Origin: Dyella sp. C11
Lineage (GTDB): Bacteria; Pseudomonadota; Gammaproteobacteria; Xanthomonadales; Rhodanobacteraceae
Length of the DNA stretch: 64,000 nt
Reading direction: 5' to 3'
NCBI RefSeq assembly: GCF_003121485.1
Contig: NZ_QAVX01000011.1
Span: 1 to 64,000 of the forward strand
The notes under the pieces are model-generated. The model was given only the letters and a program-made list of their open reading frames with translations. It was not told the DNA's origin and did no database searches. This document shows, piece by piece, positions 63,173 through 64,000 of the stretch. Both the position numbers and the translations under genes were made by a program. The number at the start of each line of letters is the position of its first letter. Positions within the stretch are counted from its first letter, which is position 1.

Positions 63173-64000
63173 GCCGGTGTTTGTCCTTCCACGGCGTTGA
63201 GCGCCGTGACGCGCGCGATGAAACGACCGCGCTGTGGGTTGTCGTTGAGGCTGTCCCAGGTAGAGGCCACCGCGCCACGCAGGGCACTGATGCGCTCCGG
63301 TGATGTCGCCGCCCTTCCCTGCACGGCGGCAATGGCTTCGTCCACCACGTCGGGAAAACAGGCGAGCACCAGATCGCAACCCGCGTCGAGGTGTGCACCG
63401 ACACGTGCCGCTGCACCACCCGCAGCGCCAGCCGCCGCCATGCTGATGTCGTCGCTGATGACAGCGCCGTTGAAGCCGAGCTCGCTGCGCAGAATGTCCT
63501 TGATCCAGCGCGAGGAGAACCCGGCGGGTTGGGCGTCGACCTCGGGATAGATCACATGCGCCACCATCACGGCTTCGGCATGTGCCGACATGCCTTCGAC
63601 GAAAGGCACCAGATCATCCCGTCGAATGACATCCAGCGGACGCGGATCGATGGCCGTGGCCTTGTGCGTATCCACCGCAACCGAACCATGACCTGGAAAA
63701 TGCTTGAGCACCGCCGCCATGCCGCCCAGATGCATGCCTCGCACATAGGCTTGCGCCAGCTCGGCGGCAATCGCCGGATCGGCATGGAACGCGCGCGTGC
63801 CAATGGCCGCGTTGCCGCGCGCCAGATCGACCACCGGCGCAAAACTGAAGTCCACGTCGCAGGCGCGCAGTTCGCTGGACATCACCCAGGCGTGCTCTTC
63901 CGCCAGGCGAATCGCATCTTCGGGATCGCGGTCGTACACCGCACCCACGGCCGACAGCGGCGGAAGGCGCGTGAAGCCGTCACGGAAACGCTGGACGGGG
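63169..64000 (-). CDS. nagZ: Beta-N-acetylhexosaminidase NagZ, N-terminus cut by the window end
   Basis: The C-terminal 276 residues of a GH3 glycosidase that removes GlcNAc from anhydro-muropeptides in cell-wall recycling. KHFPGHGSVAVDTHKA gives the flexible-loop Asp-His pair, and ISDDISM holds the catalytic aspartate. The frame is open to position 64000 (reading back to ...RFRDGFTRLPPLSA), so roughly 60 N-terminal residues are missing. It overlaps hpt by 4 nt. Confidence 0.93.
   Translation of the reverse strand, partial: PVQRFRDGFTRLPPLSAVGAVYDRDPEDAIRLAEEHAWVMSSELRACDVDFSFAPVVDLARGNAAIGTRAFHADPAIAAELAQAYVRGMHLGGMAAVLKHFPGHGSVAVDTHKATAIDPRPLDVIRRDDLVPFVEGMSAHAEAVMVAHVIYPEVDAQPAGFSSRWIKDILRSELGFNGAVISDDISMAAAGAAGGAAARVGAHLDAGCDLVLACFPDVVDEAIAAVQGRAATSPERISALRGAVASTWDSLNDNPQRGRFIARVTALNAVEGQTPA

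Overview
The window is high-GC chromosomal DNA, densely packed and almost entirely coding. I see no rRNA, tRNA, CRISPR array, insertion sequence, integrase or phage gene. Protein content, REP-type repeats and gene order suggest a gammaproteobacterium of the order Xanthomonadales, probably a Rhodanobacteraceae member of the Dyella/Luteibacter/Rhodanobacter kind. The genus is inferred and was not tested by alignment.

0-26 kb is a core backbone. The order rarA - lolA - ftsK - (ald) - trxB - aat matches the Escherichia coli order rarA-lolA-ftsK-lrp-trxB-cydDC-aat, including the change of strand between ftsK and trxB. There are three differences. About 10 kb of accessory DNA lies between rarA and lolA: a czcCBA-type metal efflux operon with a small Cys/His-rich leader protein, a divergent propeller-sensor diguanylate cyclase, and a YoaK-type membrane protein. 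Alanine dehydrogenase takes the place of lrp. A GNAT-like protein and a class C beta-lactamase-fold hydrolase take the place of cydDC. After aat come a MarC membrane protein, an HD-GYP c-di-GMP phosphodiesterase, an ispG-methyltransferase-DUF1905 operon and an FNR-type oxygen regulator.

26-48 kb is metabolic and regulatory: an acetyl-CoA hydrolase/transferase, a phospholipase D-type cardiolipin synthase, xseA, a two-gene unit of a ThDP enzyme (catabolic acetolactate synthase-like) and an aldehyde dehydrogenase, a PiT phosphate transporter behind a possible Pho box, a GumN/TraB protein, an S10 peptidase, a DUF4386 protein, a divergent propeller histidine kinase/NarL-type regulator pair, two AraC regulators, a Sel1 protein, a HAD phosphatase and a YahK-like alcohol dehydrogenase facing its AraC neighbour.

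48-64 kb holds a CBS-domain ClC protein, a YdcF protein, a lipase-like hydrolase, an ECF sigma/membrane partner/YigZ overlapping cluster, an MsbA-like ABC exporter, an HdeD-like membrane protein fused to a permuted papain-like domain, an MFS transporter, a coupled CutC/Tat-exported asparaginase pair, a CspA protein, and the salvage/recycling run nagZ-hpt-methylthioinosine phosphorylase, with nagZ cut by the window end.

No single large undescribed system stands out. The best leads are the membrane/peptidase fusion at 56.9-58.2 kb, the czc/propeller-GGDEF divergon with its 9-bp-arm inverted repeat, the ThDP enzyme/ALDH pair, the AraC operator-like sites at 44.8 and 47.4 kb, and tandem REPINs at the left edge.
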